DNA of 64,000 nt from Mycolicibacterium rufum (GTDB lineage Bacteria; Actinomycetota; Actinomycetes; Mycobacteriales; Mycobacteriaceae): assembly GCF_022374875.2 (NCBI RefSeq), contig NZ_CP092427.2, positions 248,001-312,000 on the forward strand. Reading direction: 5' to 3'. The position numbers and the translations under genes were made by a program. Shown here piece after piece: positions 39,757-48,540 of the stretch (positions are counted from its first letter, which is position 1; every line of letters starts with the position of its first letter). A model generated the notes under the pieces. It was given only the letters and a program-made list of their open reading frames with translations. It made no database searches and was not told the origin of the DNA.

Positions 39757-39993
39757 GTGGCCGAGTCCTTGTCCGTGCGCGTCAAGCCGGGGAGCACGAA
39801 AGGTCCCCTCGTCGAGACGGCCCCCGATGGTGGGCTGACGATCTACGTGCGCGAGCGCGCGGTGGACGGCAAGGCGAACGACGCCGTGGTCCGCGTCCTC
39901 GCCGAGCATCTGGGCGTGCCGCGTCGCCACGTCACGCTGGTGTCGGGCGCGACGTCCCGGCAGAAGCTCTTCCGGATCAGTGCCCGTCAGTAG
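39757..39993 (+). CDS. DUF167 (YggU) family protein
   Basis: 78 residues. Family pattern: SVRVKPGSTKGP, then IYVRERAVDGKANDAVVRVLAEHLGV, then VTLVSGATSRQKLFRI. The GTG start is 3 bp after the thiolase stop, so it is likely in that operon. The function of the family is unknown. The 3' end overlaps the small secreted peptide gene by 7 bp. Confidence 0.88.
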   Translation: MAESLSVRVKPGSTKGPLVETAPDGGLTIYVRERAVDGKANDAVVRVLAEHLGVPRRHVTLVSGATSRQKLFRISARQ

Positions 39994-40160
39994 CCCGGAC
40001 GCCCGGTGTACGTCGGTGGACTGGACGTCGTGGTCACCACGGTCGATTGGGTGGTGAGGTAGGGCCCCGACGGCGCCTGGCCCGGAGCGACGGTCAGGGT
40101 GATGGCGCCGATTGCCGCCGCGGCGGTCAGGCAACTGGCGGCGACCAGTTTGAGCATCAT
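39987..40160 (-). CDS. Small secreted peptide (57 aa)
   Basis: MMLKLVAASCLTAAAAIGAI...VAPGQAPSGPY, then a Thr/Ser/Pro-rich tail ending TYTGRPGY. A signal-peptide-like N-terminus is followed by only ~30 mature residues. GGAG sits 8 nt before ATG 40157/40160. High G/C in third codon positions and convergence with DUF167 support coding. It lies upstream of livF on the same strand but beyond its 3' end. The function is unknown. Confidence 0.55.
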   Translation of the reverse strand: MMLKLVAASCLTAAAAIGAITLTVAPGQAPSGPYLTTQSTVVTTTSSPPTYTGRPGY

Positions 40161-40264
40161 GGATCCACTCCGTTCCGGGCGCCTCGGCGTCGGTGCCCTC
40201 CACCGGAGAAGACGACGGACAGGGCCGCCGGGTTCACAGATCCCGGCGTCCGCGGCGAGGGAGA

Positions 40265-41008
40265 CTAGGCGACCCCGAGGTAGGCGGCGCGGATGCTGTC
40301 GTCGGCCAACAGGTCCCGGGCGTTGCCGGTGCGCGTCACCTCACCGGTCTCGAGGATGTACGCGCGGTCCGAGCGGCTCAGGGCCTGCTGGGCGTTCTGC
40401 TCGACCAGCAGCACCGTGGTGCCCGTCGCGTTGATCTCCGCGATGATCTTGAAGATCTGCGAGATGACCATCGGCGCGAGGCCCATCGACGGCTCGTCGA
40501 GGAGTAGCACCTTGGGCCGGGCCATCAACGCGCGGCCGATCGCCAGCATCTGCTGTTCCCCGCCCGACAGCGTGCCCCCGACCTGGGTTCTGCGTTCGGC
40601 CAGCCGCGGGAAAGTCTCCAGGATCCAGTCCAGCTTCTCGTCGTGTTCGGCCTTCGACGCGAATTTGCGCCCGTAGCAACCCATCTCGAGGTTCTCGAGG
40701 ATCGTCATACCGGGGAAAACGCCGCGGCCCTCCGGGGCCTGGATCAGCCCGTCGGTGACCCGGCGGTGCGCCTTGACCCGGCTGACGTCGCGTCCGTCGA
40801 ACCACACCGACCCCGACGTCAGCGGGAGCAGGCCCGAGATCGCCCGCATCATCGTCGTCTTGCCCGCGCCGTTGGAGCCGAGCAACGTCACAAGCTCACC
40901 CTCGTGCACGGTGATCGACACCGAGTGCAGCGCCTTGATCCGGCCGTAGTGCACCACGAGGTCGCGTGCCTCCAGCAGCACCGGTCGCGGATCAGGTGAT
41001 GTCGTCAT
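40265..41008 (-). CDS. livF: Branched-chain amino-acid ABC transporter ATPase
   Basis: 247 residues. Walker A GSNGAGKTT, signature LSGGEQQMLAIGRAL and Walker B VLLLDEPSMGLAP. The LivF-type C-terminus reads LLVEQNAQQALSRSDRAYILETG. It is the last gene of livHMGF and overlaps livG by 17 bp. Confidence 0.93.
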   Translation of the reverse strand: MTTSPDPRPVLLEARDLVVHYGRIKALHSVSITVHEGELVTLLGSNGAGKTTMMRAISGLLPLTSGSVWFDGRDVSRVKAHRRVTDGLIQAPEGRGVFPGMTILENLEMGCYGRKFASKAEHDEKLDWILETFPRLAERRTQVGGTLSGGEQQMLAIGRALMARPKVLLLDEPSMGLAPMVISQIFKIIAEINATGTTVLLVEQNAQQALSRSDRAYILETGEVTRTGNARDLLADDSIRAAYLGVA

Positions 41009-41819
41009 CGGGCACCCCCAGGTAGGCCGCGATGACCTTGGGGTCCTCGCGGATCTCGGCGGGCAGGCCGTCGGCGATCTTGCGGCCGAACTCGAGCACG
41101 ACGATCCGGTCGGTCACCCCCATCACCAGCCGCATGTCGTGTTCGATCAGCAGGACGGTGTAGCCGTCGTCGCGGATCTTGCGGATCAGATCGATGAGCG
41201 CGGACTTCTCGCTCGGGTTGAATCCCGCCGCGGGCTCGTCGAGGCACAGCAGCTTCGGTTCGGTCGCCAACGCCCGGGCGATCTCGAGGCGGCGTTGATC
41301 GCCGTAGGACAGGTTCTTGGCCTTCTCCTCGCCCCGGTGCGCGATCCCCACGAAGTGCAGCAGGGCCGCCGATCTCTCGATGGCCGAGCGTTCCTCGCGC
41401 CGGTGCCGAGGCGACCGGAACAGCGCGCCGGGCACCGAGGTGTGGTGGCGCGCATCGGTGCCGACCATGACGTTCTCCAGGGCGGTCATCTCACCGAACA
41501 GCCGGATGTTCTGGAAGGTGCGGGCGATGCCCCGCCGGGTGATCTGATGCCGCTTGATCCGGCCGATCGGCTCGCCGTCGAACACCACCGACCCCGCGCT
41601 GGGCCGGTAGACGCCGGTGATCGCGTTGAAGCAGGTCGTCTTGCCCGCCCCGTTCGGACCGATGAGGCCGAGGATCTCCCCACGGCGGATGTCGAAGGTG
41701 ACCGCGTCGAGAGCGGTGAGGCCGCCGAACGTCACGGTCAGGTCTTTGGTCTGCAGCAGCACCTCCCCCTCGTCGGCCGCGATCTCGCGGTGCACGCCGG
41801 CGAGGTCTTCGATGGTCAT
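40992..41819 (-). CDS. livG: Branched-chain amino-acid ABC transporter ATPase
   Basis: 275 residues. Walker [17 protein letters not shown], and the LivG hallmark [21 protein letters not shown]. Signature [16 protein letters not shown], Walker [14 protein letters not shown], and the HDM...[11 protein letters not shown] block. ATG 41819 overlaps the livM stop (ATGA). A ~30-residue N-terminal extension precedes the ABC core. Confidence 0.93.
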   Translation of the reverse strand: MTIEDLAGVHREIAADEGEVLLQTKDLTVTFGGLTALDAVTFDIRRGEILGLIGPNGAGKTTCFNAITGVYRPSAGSVVFDGEPIGRIKRHQITRRGIARTFQNIRLFGEMTALENVMVGTDARHHTSVPGALFRSPRHRREERSAIERSAALLHFVGIAHRGEEKAKNLSYGDQRRLEIARALATEPKLLCLDEPAAGFNPSEKSALIDLIRKIRDDGYTVLLIEHDMRLVMGVTDRIVVLEFGRKIADGLPAEIREDPKVIAAYLGVPDDDIT

Positions 41820-43009
41820 GGCGCCGGCTCCTTGTCCGTGGGGTCGGCCCGTAACAGGTTCCGGGCCGCCTTGCCGTAGGCGAGCAGCTGCTGGCGGGCC
41901 GGGAACAGGCCCTGCGGCCGGAAGATCATCAGCACCACCAGCGCCAGTCCGAAGAACAGGTACTTCAGATTCCCCATGTCGATGCCCAGGAAGTGCACGC
42001 CCAGAAGGCGATTGGGCAGGTAGACGATGATGAACGCGCCGAGGATGACACCGAGCTTGTTGCCCTGACCGCCGAGCACGACCGCGCAGAGGAACAGCAT
42101 CGAGTTGATGATGTTGAACGTCGGCGGCGCGACGTACTGGACCTGCCCGGCGTACAGGGCGCCGGACAGACCGCCGATCGCGGCACCGATGGTGAACGCC
42201 CACAGCTTGAACCGGAAGGTGTTGACGCCCATGACCTCTGCGGCATCCTCGTCTTCGCGCACCGCGATCCACGCACGCCCGACCCGGCTGCGTTCGAGGT
42301 TGCCCACCAGCAGCAGGATGACGACGATCAGCACCAGGCCCAGCCAGAACCACCAGGTGCCGTAGTTGGCGTCGCCGGAAGAGTTCGACACCGAGAACAC
42401 GCCCTGCGGGTTCTTCTCGCTCTCGAGGATGTGCGGGAAGGCCACCTCGTTGAGGCCGCGGGGGCCGTTGGTGATGTCGGCGAGGTTGTCGGCCATCAAC
42501 CGGATGATCTCGCCGAAGCCCAGCGTGACGATCGCGAGGTAGTCACCGCGCAACCGCAGCGTCGGGAAGCCGAGGATCAGCCCGGTCAGCGCCGTGAACG
42601 CCATCGCCAACGGCACGCACGACAGCCAGGCCCACGGCGTGCTGAAGAAGCCGTCGGGGCCGACCTGGTTCCACGGGCTCTCCGGGCTGGTGAGCAGCGC
42701 CACCGTGTACGCGCCGACGGCGTAGAACCCCACGTAACCCAGGTCGAGCAGACCCGCCTGTCCGACAACGACATTGAGGCCGATCGCGATGATCGCGACC
42801 ATCGCGAACTGCGCCATGGTGCCGCCGAAGCTGATGCCCGGGGTGTCGAGGAACGGCGGGGTGAACAACGGCGACAGCGCCACCCCGGCGAACAGGATGA
42901 TGCCGAACACCCATTTCTGCGCGCGGGACAGTCCGTCCCACCAGTCGGTCACCCGCGCCCACGCGCTGCCGATCCCCGAGTCGCTCCGCTCCTGCCCGCT
43001 GGATGTCAT
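41816..43009 (-). CDS. livM: Branched-chain amino-acid ABC transporter permease
   Basis: 397 residues, polytopic. The LivM family core is [52 protein letters not shown] and [15 protein letters not shown] soluble N-terminal ~30 residues precedes the first helix. The start overlaps the livH stop as ATGA. Confidence 0.92.
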   Translation of the reverse strand: MTSSGQERSDSGIGSAWARVTDWWDGLSRAQKWVFGIILFAGVALSPLFTPPFLDTPGISFGGTMAQFAMVAIIAIGLNVVVGQAGLLDLGYVGFYAVGAYTVALLTSPESPWNQVGPDGFFSTPWAWLSCVPLAMAFTALTGLILGFPTLRLRGDYLAIVTLGFGEIIRLMADNLADITNGPRGLNEVAFPHILESEKNPQGVFSVSNSSGDANYGTWWFWLGLVLIVVILLLVGNLERSRVGRAWIAVREDEDAAEVMGVNTFRFKLWAFTIGAAIGGLSGALYAGQVQYVAPPTFNIINSMLFLCAVVLGGQGNKLGVILGAFIIVYLPNRLLGVHFLGIDMGNLKYLFFGLALVVLMIFRPQGLFPARQQLLAYGKAARNLLRADPTDKEPAP

Positions 43010-44016
43010 GCCCGTGCCTTCCCCAGGCTCTCGCCGAGTATGCCCGTCGGGCGCACCAGCAGCACCAGCACCAGCAGGACGAATGCGACCACGTCACGCC
43101 ACTGGGTGCCGAACACGGCCTGCCCGTAGTTCTCCATGATGCCGAGGATCAGACCGCCGAGCAGGGCACCGCGCAGGTTGCCGATCCCGCCCAGCACGGC
43201 CGCGGAGAACGCCTTGATGCCGAGCAGGAACCCCCCGGAGTAGATGATGCCCTGCGGCACCTTGAGGGTGTACAGCAGAGCGGCCGCGCCGGCGAGCACG
43301 CCGCCGATGAGGAACGTCGTCATGATGATGCGCTCCCGCGACACCCCCATCAACGTCGCGGTGGTCGGGTCCTGCGCGACGGCCCGGATGCCGCGTCCGA
43401 ACTTGGTCCGGTTGATCGCCAGATCGGTCAGCACCGCCAGCACCAGCGCCGCGCCGATGATGACGAGCGTGACGTTGGAGACCGCCACCCCGAAGAACGT
43501 GAACTGGGTCTTGGGCTGCACCAGCACGACCGGCTGCTGCGCGTTCGGCCCGCCGTAGCCCGGGATGATCTTCGGCAGGATGAACAGCACGAACTGCTGC
43601 AGCACGAACGACATACCGATCGCGGTGATCAGGAACGTCAACGACCGGGCGTTGCGTTTGCGCAGGGGCCGGTAGGCGACGAACTCCAATCCGACGGCCG
43701 CCCCGCCCGAGACGAGCATCGCGAACAGCATCGCCACCCCGAGGTAGACGATCGTCAGCGCGACGCCCTTGTTGTAGGCGTTGCCGCTCGGGGTGAAGCC
43801 GAGGATCACGTCCAGCGCGAAGTAGGCGCCGAACATCCCCAGCATGAAGATCTCCGAGTGCGCGAAGTTGATCAGCCGAAGCACGCCGAACACCAACGTG
43901 TATCCGACTGCCACCAGCGCATAGATCGCGCCCCAGGACAACCCGTCGATCGTCAACTGCCAGAAGCTGTCGAACAGCGCTCCGACGTTGAAGTTGATGT
44001 TGGCGGCCTGGATCAT
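43006..44016 (-). CDS. livH: Branched-chain amino-acid ABC transporter permease
   Basis: 336 residues with about eight helices. It has LSWGAIYALVAVGYTLVFGVLRLINFAHSE and RAVAQDPTTATLMGVSRERII, the cytosolic coupling loop of LivH. FLLGIKAFSAAVLGGIGN is also present. Its start is 74 bp downstream of the livK stop, with a hairpin between. Confidence 0.93.
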   Translation of the reverse strand: MIQAANINFNVGALFDSFWQLTIDGLSWGAIYALVAVGYTLVFGVLRLINFAHSEIFMLGMFGAYFALDVILGFTPSGNAYNKGVALTIVYLGVAMLFAMLVSGGAAVGLEFVAYRPLRKRNARSLTFLITAIGMSFVLQQFVLFILPKIIPGYGGPNAQQPVVLVQPKTQFTFFGVAVSNVTLVIIGAALVLAVLTDLAINRTKFGRGIRAVAQDPTTATLMGVSRERIIMTTFLIGGVLAGAAALLYTLKVPQGIIYSGGFLLGIKAFSAAVLGGIGNLRGALLGGLILGIMENYGQAVFGTQWRDVVAFVLLVLVLLVRPTGILGESLGKARA

Positions 44017-44044
44017 CGGTGGGGCGGGCTCCTCGGCGAAGGCA

Positions 44045-44078
44045 AAACGCGTCCGAGCCGTCGAGCCCGGACGCGTTT
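44045..44078 (-). terminator. Hairpin between livK and livH (terminator/attenuator)
   Basis: AAACGCGTCCG pairs with CGGACGCGTTT across a 12-nt loop, 11 bp after the livK stop. It would give high binding-protein expression with partial read-through to livHMGF. Confidence 0.7.
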
Positions 44079-44089
44079 CGCGTCAGCGG

Positions 44090-45301
44090 TTATTGGACTT
44101 CGTACATCCAGATCAGCGTGGTGGTGAGCTCACCGGTGGGGGTCCACTGGTACTTGCGGGCCACGCCCTGGCCGTCGTAGTTGCGCACGAAGTCGAGCAG
44201 CGCCGGCCGGGTGATGGCGCCGGAGTCGATGCCCTTGAGCAGGATGGTGCCCAGGTCGTAGCCCTCGGTGCTGTACGTGCCGGGTTCCTGGTTGAACTTC
44301 TTGGTGTACTCGTCGGCGAACGAGCCGGTCGCCGGCCCGCACGGGCAGGACAGCAGCGCGCCCTTCGAGGACTCGCCGGCCTGCTTGACGAACTCCGGAT
44401 CCTTGGTGCCGTCGGCGGAGACGAACTTGCCCTCGAAGCCGCCGTCCTTGAGCTGTTGGACGAACGGCGCCGCCTCGGCGTAGTACCCGCTGTAGAACAC
44501 CGAGTCCGGGGCCGCACCCTTGACCTGGGTGACCGCGGCCGAGAAGTCCTTGTCGCCCTTCTTGACCGAGATGTTGCACGCCGAATCCGCCACCGGCCCG
44601 AGCGTGTCGCGCACCGCCTGGGCGAGGCCCAGGCCGTAGTCGGTGCTGTCGTCGACGACGCAGACCTTCTTGTTCTGCAGCGTGTTCTTCAGGTAGTTCG
44701 CCACCGAGGGTCCCTGCACGCCGTCGTTGGCCAGCCCACGGAAGAAGGTCTTCCAACCGTTCTCCGACAGGGTCACGTTCGTCGCCGACGCGGTCGCCGC
44801 GACCAGGCCGGCCTGGTCGAACACACCACCGGTGGCCTTGGTCTCGCCCGAGAAGGCCGGGCCGACAAGGCCGATCGTGTACTGGTCGTCGACGATCTGC
44901 GGGGCGATGGCCGTGGCCTTCTGCGGATCACCTTCGGTGTCGAACGGCTTGAGCTGCACCTGGCAGCCCGGGTTGGCGGCGTTGTGCTTGTCGATCGCCA
45001 ACTGCACACCGTTCTTGATGTTGATGCCCAGCGCCGCGTCGGGGCCGTTGAGCGCACCGGCCATGGCGATCGACACCGGCGGGCAGGTGGCCTTGCCGTC
45101 ACCGGCCGGATCGGCGGGTGACGCGCCTTCGGCGGCCTTGACCTCGGCGCCGTTCTCGTCGATCTGGACCTTCTCGACGATTTTCAGATTCGCCTGCGAC
45201 GCTTCCTCCTCGGGCGCGCCCTGACTGCAGCCGGCAAGAGCCAGCACAATCAGTCCCGCGCTACCGAGAGCAAATGCATTGCGTGCCACGCGACCGCGCA
45301 C
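44090..45301 (-). CDS. livK: Branched-chain amino-acid ABC transporter substrate-binding lipoprotein
   Basis: About 403 residues. The signal peptide ends in lipobox LAGC (LIVLALAGCSQGA). A Glu-rich linker precedes a periplasmic-binding type I fold (IAMAGALNGPDAALGINIKNG, LVGPAFSGETKATGGVFDQ, VCVVDDSTDYGLGLAQAV). GTG 45301 is chosen because GGAGG lies 6 nt upstream; ATG 45319 has no Shine-Dalgarno. The 200-bp upstream gap to pdtaR holds its promoter region. The full livK-H-M-G-F set is intact. Confidence 0.9.
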   Translation of the reverse strand: MRGRVARNAFALGSAGLIVLALAGCSQGAPEEEASQANLKIVEKVQIDENGAEVKAAEGASPADPAGDGKATCPPVSIAMAGALNGPDAALGINIKNGVQLAIDKHNAANPGCQVQLKPFDTEGDPQKATAIAPQIVDDQYTIGLVGPAFSGETKATGGVFDQAGLVAATASATNVTLSENGWKTFFRGLANDGVQGPSVANYLKNTLQNKKVCVVDDSTDYGLGLAQAVRDTLGPVADSACNISVKKGDKDFSAAVTQVKGAAPDSVFYSGYYAEAAPFVQQLKDGGFEGKFVSADGTKDPEFVKQAGESSKGALLSCPCGPATGSFADEYTKKFNQEPGTYSTEGYDLGTILLKGIDSGAITRPALLDFVRNYDGQGVARKYQWTPTGELTTTLIWMYEVQ

Positions 45302-45502
45302 GTCCCACCTCCGGTTCATGTGTTGATCGACACCGTCGTGCCTACCCCGGACGGCGGAGGCGGCGGTGCTTCGCGACGACCATAACCAACGCACCGCCGT
45401 GGTGCGTGATGTTGGGGAACGCGTGGCGCGGATCGGGCGTCCCAATCCGCGGAATGTCGATTTCGGAAACGCAGACTTAACGGACCGTGCCTGGACAGGC
45501 GG

Positions 45503-46132
45503 TCACGGCGCCGCCGGCGGAGCCTCGCCGGCCGGGGGGTCGAGCGTCTCGAGGACCACCTCGGCGACTCGCTTCATCGTGGTGCGACGGTCCATCGCGG
45601 CCCGCTGGATCCACTTGAAAGCCTCGGGCTCGGACATGTTCTGCTTGGTTTGCAGCAAACCCTTGGCCCGCTCGACGAGCTTGCGGGTCTCCAGCCGATC
45701 GGAGAGGTTGGCGACCTCTTTCTCCAGCTCGGAGATCTCGCTGAATCGGCTGACCGCGACCTCGATGGCCGGGATCAGGTCGGTGATGCTGAACGGCTTG
45801 ACCAGATAGGCCATCGCGCCCGCGTCGCGGGCCCGCTCGACGAGCTCACGCTGGCTGAAGGCGGTGAGGATGACGATCGGGGCGATGCGCTTGCCGGCGA
45901 TCTCGGCCGCCGCGTCGATGCCGTCGCGGCGCGGCATCTTGACGTCCATGATCACCAGGTCGGGACGCAGCGACTCGGCCAGGTCGACGGCCTCCTGGCC
46001 GTCGCCTGCCTCACCGACGATCTCGTAGCCCTCCTCGCGCAGCATCTCCGCGAGGTCGAGCCGGATGAGCGCCTCGTCCTCGGCGACGAGCACTCGGCGC
46101 GGCGGGGCGGCATCTGTCGGGGACGCAGTCAT
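45503..46132 (-). CDS. pdtaR: Response regulator with ANTAR RNA-binding domain
   Basis: 209 residues. The receiver domain is at ~12-130, with phosphoacceptor Asp in DLVIMDVKMPRRDG, the acidic pair VLVAEDEALIRLD and Lys in AYLVKPFS. A coiled linker is followed by the ANTAR domain (LVERAKGLLQTKQNMSEPEAFKWIQRAAMDRR). PdtaR acts by binding transcript antiterminator hairpins after phosphorylation by PdtaS. The orthologue is Rv1626. Its kinase is not in this window. Confidence 0.95.
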   Translation of the reverse strand: MTASPTDAAPPRRVLVAEDEALIRLDLAEMLREEGYEIVGEAGDGQEAVDLAESLRPDLVIMDVKMPRRDGIDAAAEIAGKRIAPIVILTAFSQRELVERARDAGAMAYLVKPFSITDLIPAIEVAVSRFSEISELEKEVANLSDRLETRKLVERAKGLLQTKQNMSEPEAFKWIQRAAMDRRTTMKRVAEVVLETLDPPAGEAPPAAP

Positions 46133-46211
46133 GTACGACATTGTGTCCGGCGCAGCCCGGATGAGCGACCGCGGGGCCATCCTCTATGGTGGGAGGCCGC
46201 ACACCTGCCAC

Positions 46212-46285
46212 GCCCTCGTATCCCAACTGGCAGAGGAAACGGATTCAAAACCCGTCCAGTGTGAGTTCGAATCTCACCGAGGGCA
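46212..46285 (+). tRNA. tRNA-Leu (CAA)
   Basis: 74 nt. The acceptor is GCCCTCG / CGAGGGC and discriminator A. The anticodon loop TTCAAAA gives CAA, and the T arm is GTGAG-TTCGAAT-CTCAC. The variable region is only about 5 nt instead of the long class II arm normal for tRNA-Leu. I recall actinobacterial CAA isoacceptors sharing this. The closing anticodon pair is A-C. Candidate promoter TATGGT is at 46185-46190; a terminator hairpin follows. Confidence 0.9.
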
Positions 46286-46298
46286 CTCAGATCAGCAA

Positions 46299-46330
46299 GA
46301 AGCCCCGCCCTCGTGTGAAGGCGGGGCTTC
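46299..46330. terminator. Terminator after tRNA-Leu
   Basis: A perfect 11-bp stem GAAGCCCCGCC / GGCGGGGCTTC with a 10-nt loop, 13 bp after the tRNA. It may also serve the convergent PE-PPE gene. Confidence 0.8.
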
Positions 46331-46353
46331 CCCGGAGAGCCTGCAGGGGGCGG

Positions 46354-47658
46354 TCAGCTCTCCGATCCGGCGTCGCTGCTGCTGCCGGCGCTGGAGGACG
46401 ACGACTCGTTCGTCGACGCCTCCTTGTCGACCTTCTTCGTCTCCTGGTCGTCGGCGCCCGCCTTCGGCTCCGATGACGACCCCGACCTGTCCTTCTTCGT
46501 GGTCAGCTTCTTGATGTCGCTCTTGAGTTCCTTGAAGAAGTCCCGCGCGACCTTCTTGTCGGTCTTGACCGACGTGCCGCCGTCCGTCGGCTCGGGGGCC
46601 CGGTGCTTGCCGACGTAGTCGGTCGAGGGCGGGGTCACGACGTCCGTCTCGTTCGTGTCCTTCGCGACGGCGGCGGCGGTCGTGATCACGGTCGTGCCCC
46701 CGCTGCCCGCCGTCGCGGCCGCGGGCAGCGGGATGTTGACCACACCGTCGGTCCACTTCTTCTTCTCGAAGGCGTTGTTGCGGGTGTATCCCCGGTCGAT
46801 GATCGGCTTGAGGATCGCGCTCAGCTTGGCCAGCTGCACCGGGTCCGCGCCGGCTTCCAGCATCGGATGCAGAAGCGGCACAATGGGATCGGTGTAGGGG
46901 ATCACGATCGTCGTGACCGTTCCGCCGTCCGCGTTGGTCTCGACCTTGTAGTGCATCGGGTCGTTCGCGAAATCGGTGTTGAACGCGGCGTCGACGTGCA
47001 GCATGTCCGCGCCCTGCGCCGCGTTGAGCACCGCGAGGATGTTGAACAGGTTGTCGGGCATGTCGGCCACACCGTCGTATTCCGCCGACACCATGTAGAT
47101 GTCGTACGGGGTCACCGGCAGATTCGGGCGGTACGTCACCCCCGAGTAGTAGATGCGGCTCGGCGCGCCGTAGATCATCACGTTCATGTGGTCGGCGTCG
47201 GGCACGTCGATGCCGTCGGTGGTGTTCTCCCGGGCCGCCTCCAGACGTTTGAGCGCCTCGATCACCGACGGCGCCCCCTTCGACACCCCACCGATGGTCA
47301 GCACGGTCCCGGCGGGCTCCGCCAGGACCGCGTTGTAGAGGTTGGTCGCGCCCTCCGGGATCGATTCGTTGAACTCCGCGTCGCCGGGGAACGGAACGCT
47401 GATGCGCTCGTCATACGGGGCGAAGTAGCCGCCGAACGCGGTGCACATCTGCTGAGGCGTCAACACCGCGTACGAGCCCTGACCGCCGACCAGCAGCGCG
47501 CTGACCCCGTTCGTGGTCGCCGGCCCCCCCGGACACGGCGTGCTGTCGCCCTCCGCCGCATAGGACACCGGAGCAAAGATCAGCGCCCCAGCGATCGTGA
47601 CCCCGGCCAGCCCGACTGACTGTCGGCGGCCGCGCTTGACTGTCGATTGATTTCCCAC
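46354..47658 (-). CDS. Secreted PE-PPE-domain (serine hydrolase) protein
   Basis: 434 residues. The signal peptide (SVGLAGVTIAGALIFAPVSYAAEG) is followed by a PE-PPE-domain alpha/beta-hydrolase at ~45-300. The nucleophile elbow is GGVSKGAP, with PYDIYMVSAEYDGVADMP carrying the likely acid and DPMHYKVE a candidate histidine. The C-terminal 110 residues are low-complexity, Lys-rich then Ser-rich (VDKEASTNESSSSSAGSSS). There is no PE or PPE N-terminal domain, so it is a stand-alone secreted hydrolase, probably active on envelope lipids or acyl esters. Confidence 0.85.
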   Translation of the reverse strand: MGNQSTVKRGRRQSVGLAGVTIAGALIFAPVSYAAEGDSTPCPGGPATTNGVSALLVGGQGSYAVLTPQQMCTAFGGYFAPYDERISVPFPGDAEFNESIPEGATNLYNAVLAEPAGTVLTIGGVSKGAPSVIEALKRLEAARENTTDGIDVPDADHMNVMIYGAPSRIYYSGVTYRPNLPVTPYDIYMVSAEYDGVADMPDNLFNILAVLNAAQGADMLHVDAAFNTDFANDPMHYKVETNADGGTVTTIVIPYTDPIVPLLHPMLEAGADPVQLAKLSAILKPIIDRGYTRNNAFEKKKWTDGVVNIPLPAAATAGSGGTTVITTAAAVAKDTNETDVVTPPSTDYVGKHRAPEPTDGGTSVKTDKKVARDFFKELKSDIKKLTTKKDRSGSSSEPKAGADDQETKKVDKEASTNESSSSSAGSSSDAGSES

Positions 47659-47740
47659 CCGATCCCTCCCCGGATCAACTACAGAAATGTCGTACTGAAG
47701 AACTGAGAGGCAGGTTAACAGGGAAAAACGTTCCTGAACA

Positions 47741-47758
47741 GATAATCAGCAAATTATC
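47741..47758. promoter_or_regulatory. AT-rich inverted repeat upstream of the PE-PPE gene
   Basis: GATAAT-N6-ATTATC, in a locally AT-rich patch (47710-47765) that stands out from the GC-rich surroundings. It is 82 bp upstream of the PE-PPE start and could be an operator. Confidence 0.35.
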
Positions 47759-47901
47759 AGATACTGTCGCCAGCAATCGGACCCACCACCACCTACCTGC
47801 ACCTCGGCGATGGAGAGCGTCCACGGAAAGTGTCGGAGGGCGTCGATTTCAGCAAGCACACGTCACGATGCGACACCGCAGGCACCTGGCACGCTGGTCA
47901 G

Positions 47902-48540
47902 GTGCGCACCCCAACGGCCCCGACAGTCCGGCGGATGGCCGCCGCGCTCTGGATCGCCGCCGGGGTCGGCTACCTGACGGTCGAGGCGGTCGCGGCCTCG
48001 CGGGTGCCGGGCTACAGCTACCTCGGGCAGTACGTCAGCGACCTCGGTCGGCCCGGATCGCCGATGTCGTGGTGGATGAACGCCGCGTTCCGGGTGCAGG
48101 GAATGGCGTTCGTCGTCGCCGGCGCCGTGACAGTCCGCACGGGGCGACCCCGCCGGGGCGCGCTGGCCTTCCTCGTCGCAGCGTGTGTGTACGGGGCCGG
48201 TTCGGTTCTCGTCGGACTCTTCCCGAGTGGCGGCGCGGGCGCCCCGCAGGCGTTGCACGTCGGCGGCGCGGCGGCCGCCATCCTGGGCGGCAATCTCGCG
48301 GTTCTCACCGCCGGGTGGGCCGGCCTGCCCGACACGTCAAGAATGTCCCGCCTGGCGGGCTACTGCCTCGGCGGCATCGGACTGCTGTCGGGCGCCGTCC
48401 TGATCGCGGCGGACCTTCCGACCGGCCTGCTCGAACGCGGCGCGATCTACCCGATCATCGGGTGGCAGATACTGACCGGAGCCAGGGTGCTCAGTACAGG
48501 TCGAGCCGGCGGTCCTCGAGCAGGTGCACGTACTCGGTGA
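47902..48540 (+). CDS. DUF998 membrane protein
   Basis: About 212 residues from GTG 47902, with six hydrophobic segments. The DUF998 pattern is GYSYLGQYVSDLGRPGSPMSWWMNAAF followed by GAPQALHVGGAAAAILGGNLAVL. The function of the family is unknown. Start choice is uncertain: the in-frame GTG at 47830 would add 24 hydrophilic residues. The 3' end overlaps the convergent nitrilase gene by 50 bp. Confidence 0.78.
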   Translation: MRTPTAPTVRRMAAALWIAAGVGYLTVEAVAASRVPGYSYLGQYVSDLGRPGSPMSWWMNAAFRVQGMAFVVAGAVTVRTGRPRRGALAFLVAACVYGAGSVLVGLFPSGGAGAPQALHVGGAAAAILGGNLAVLTAGWAGLPDTSRMSRLAGYCLGGIGLLSGAVLIAADLPTGLLERGAIYPIIGWQILTGARVLSTGRAGGPRAGARTR

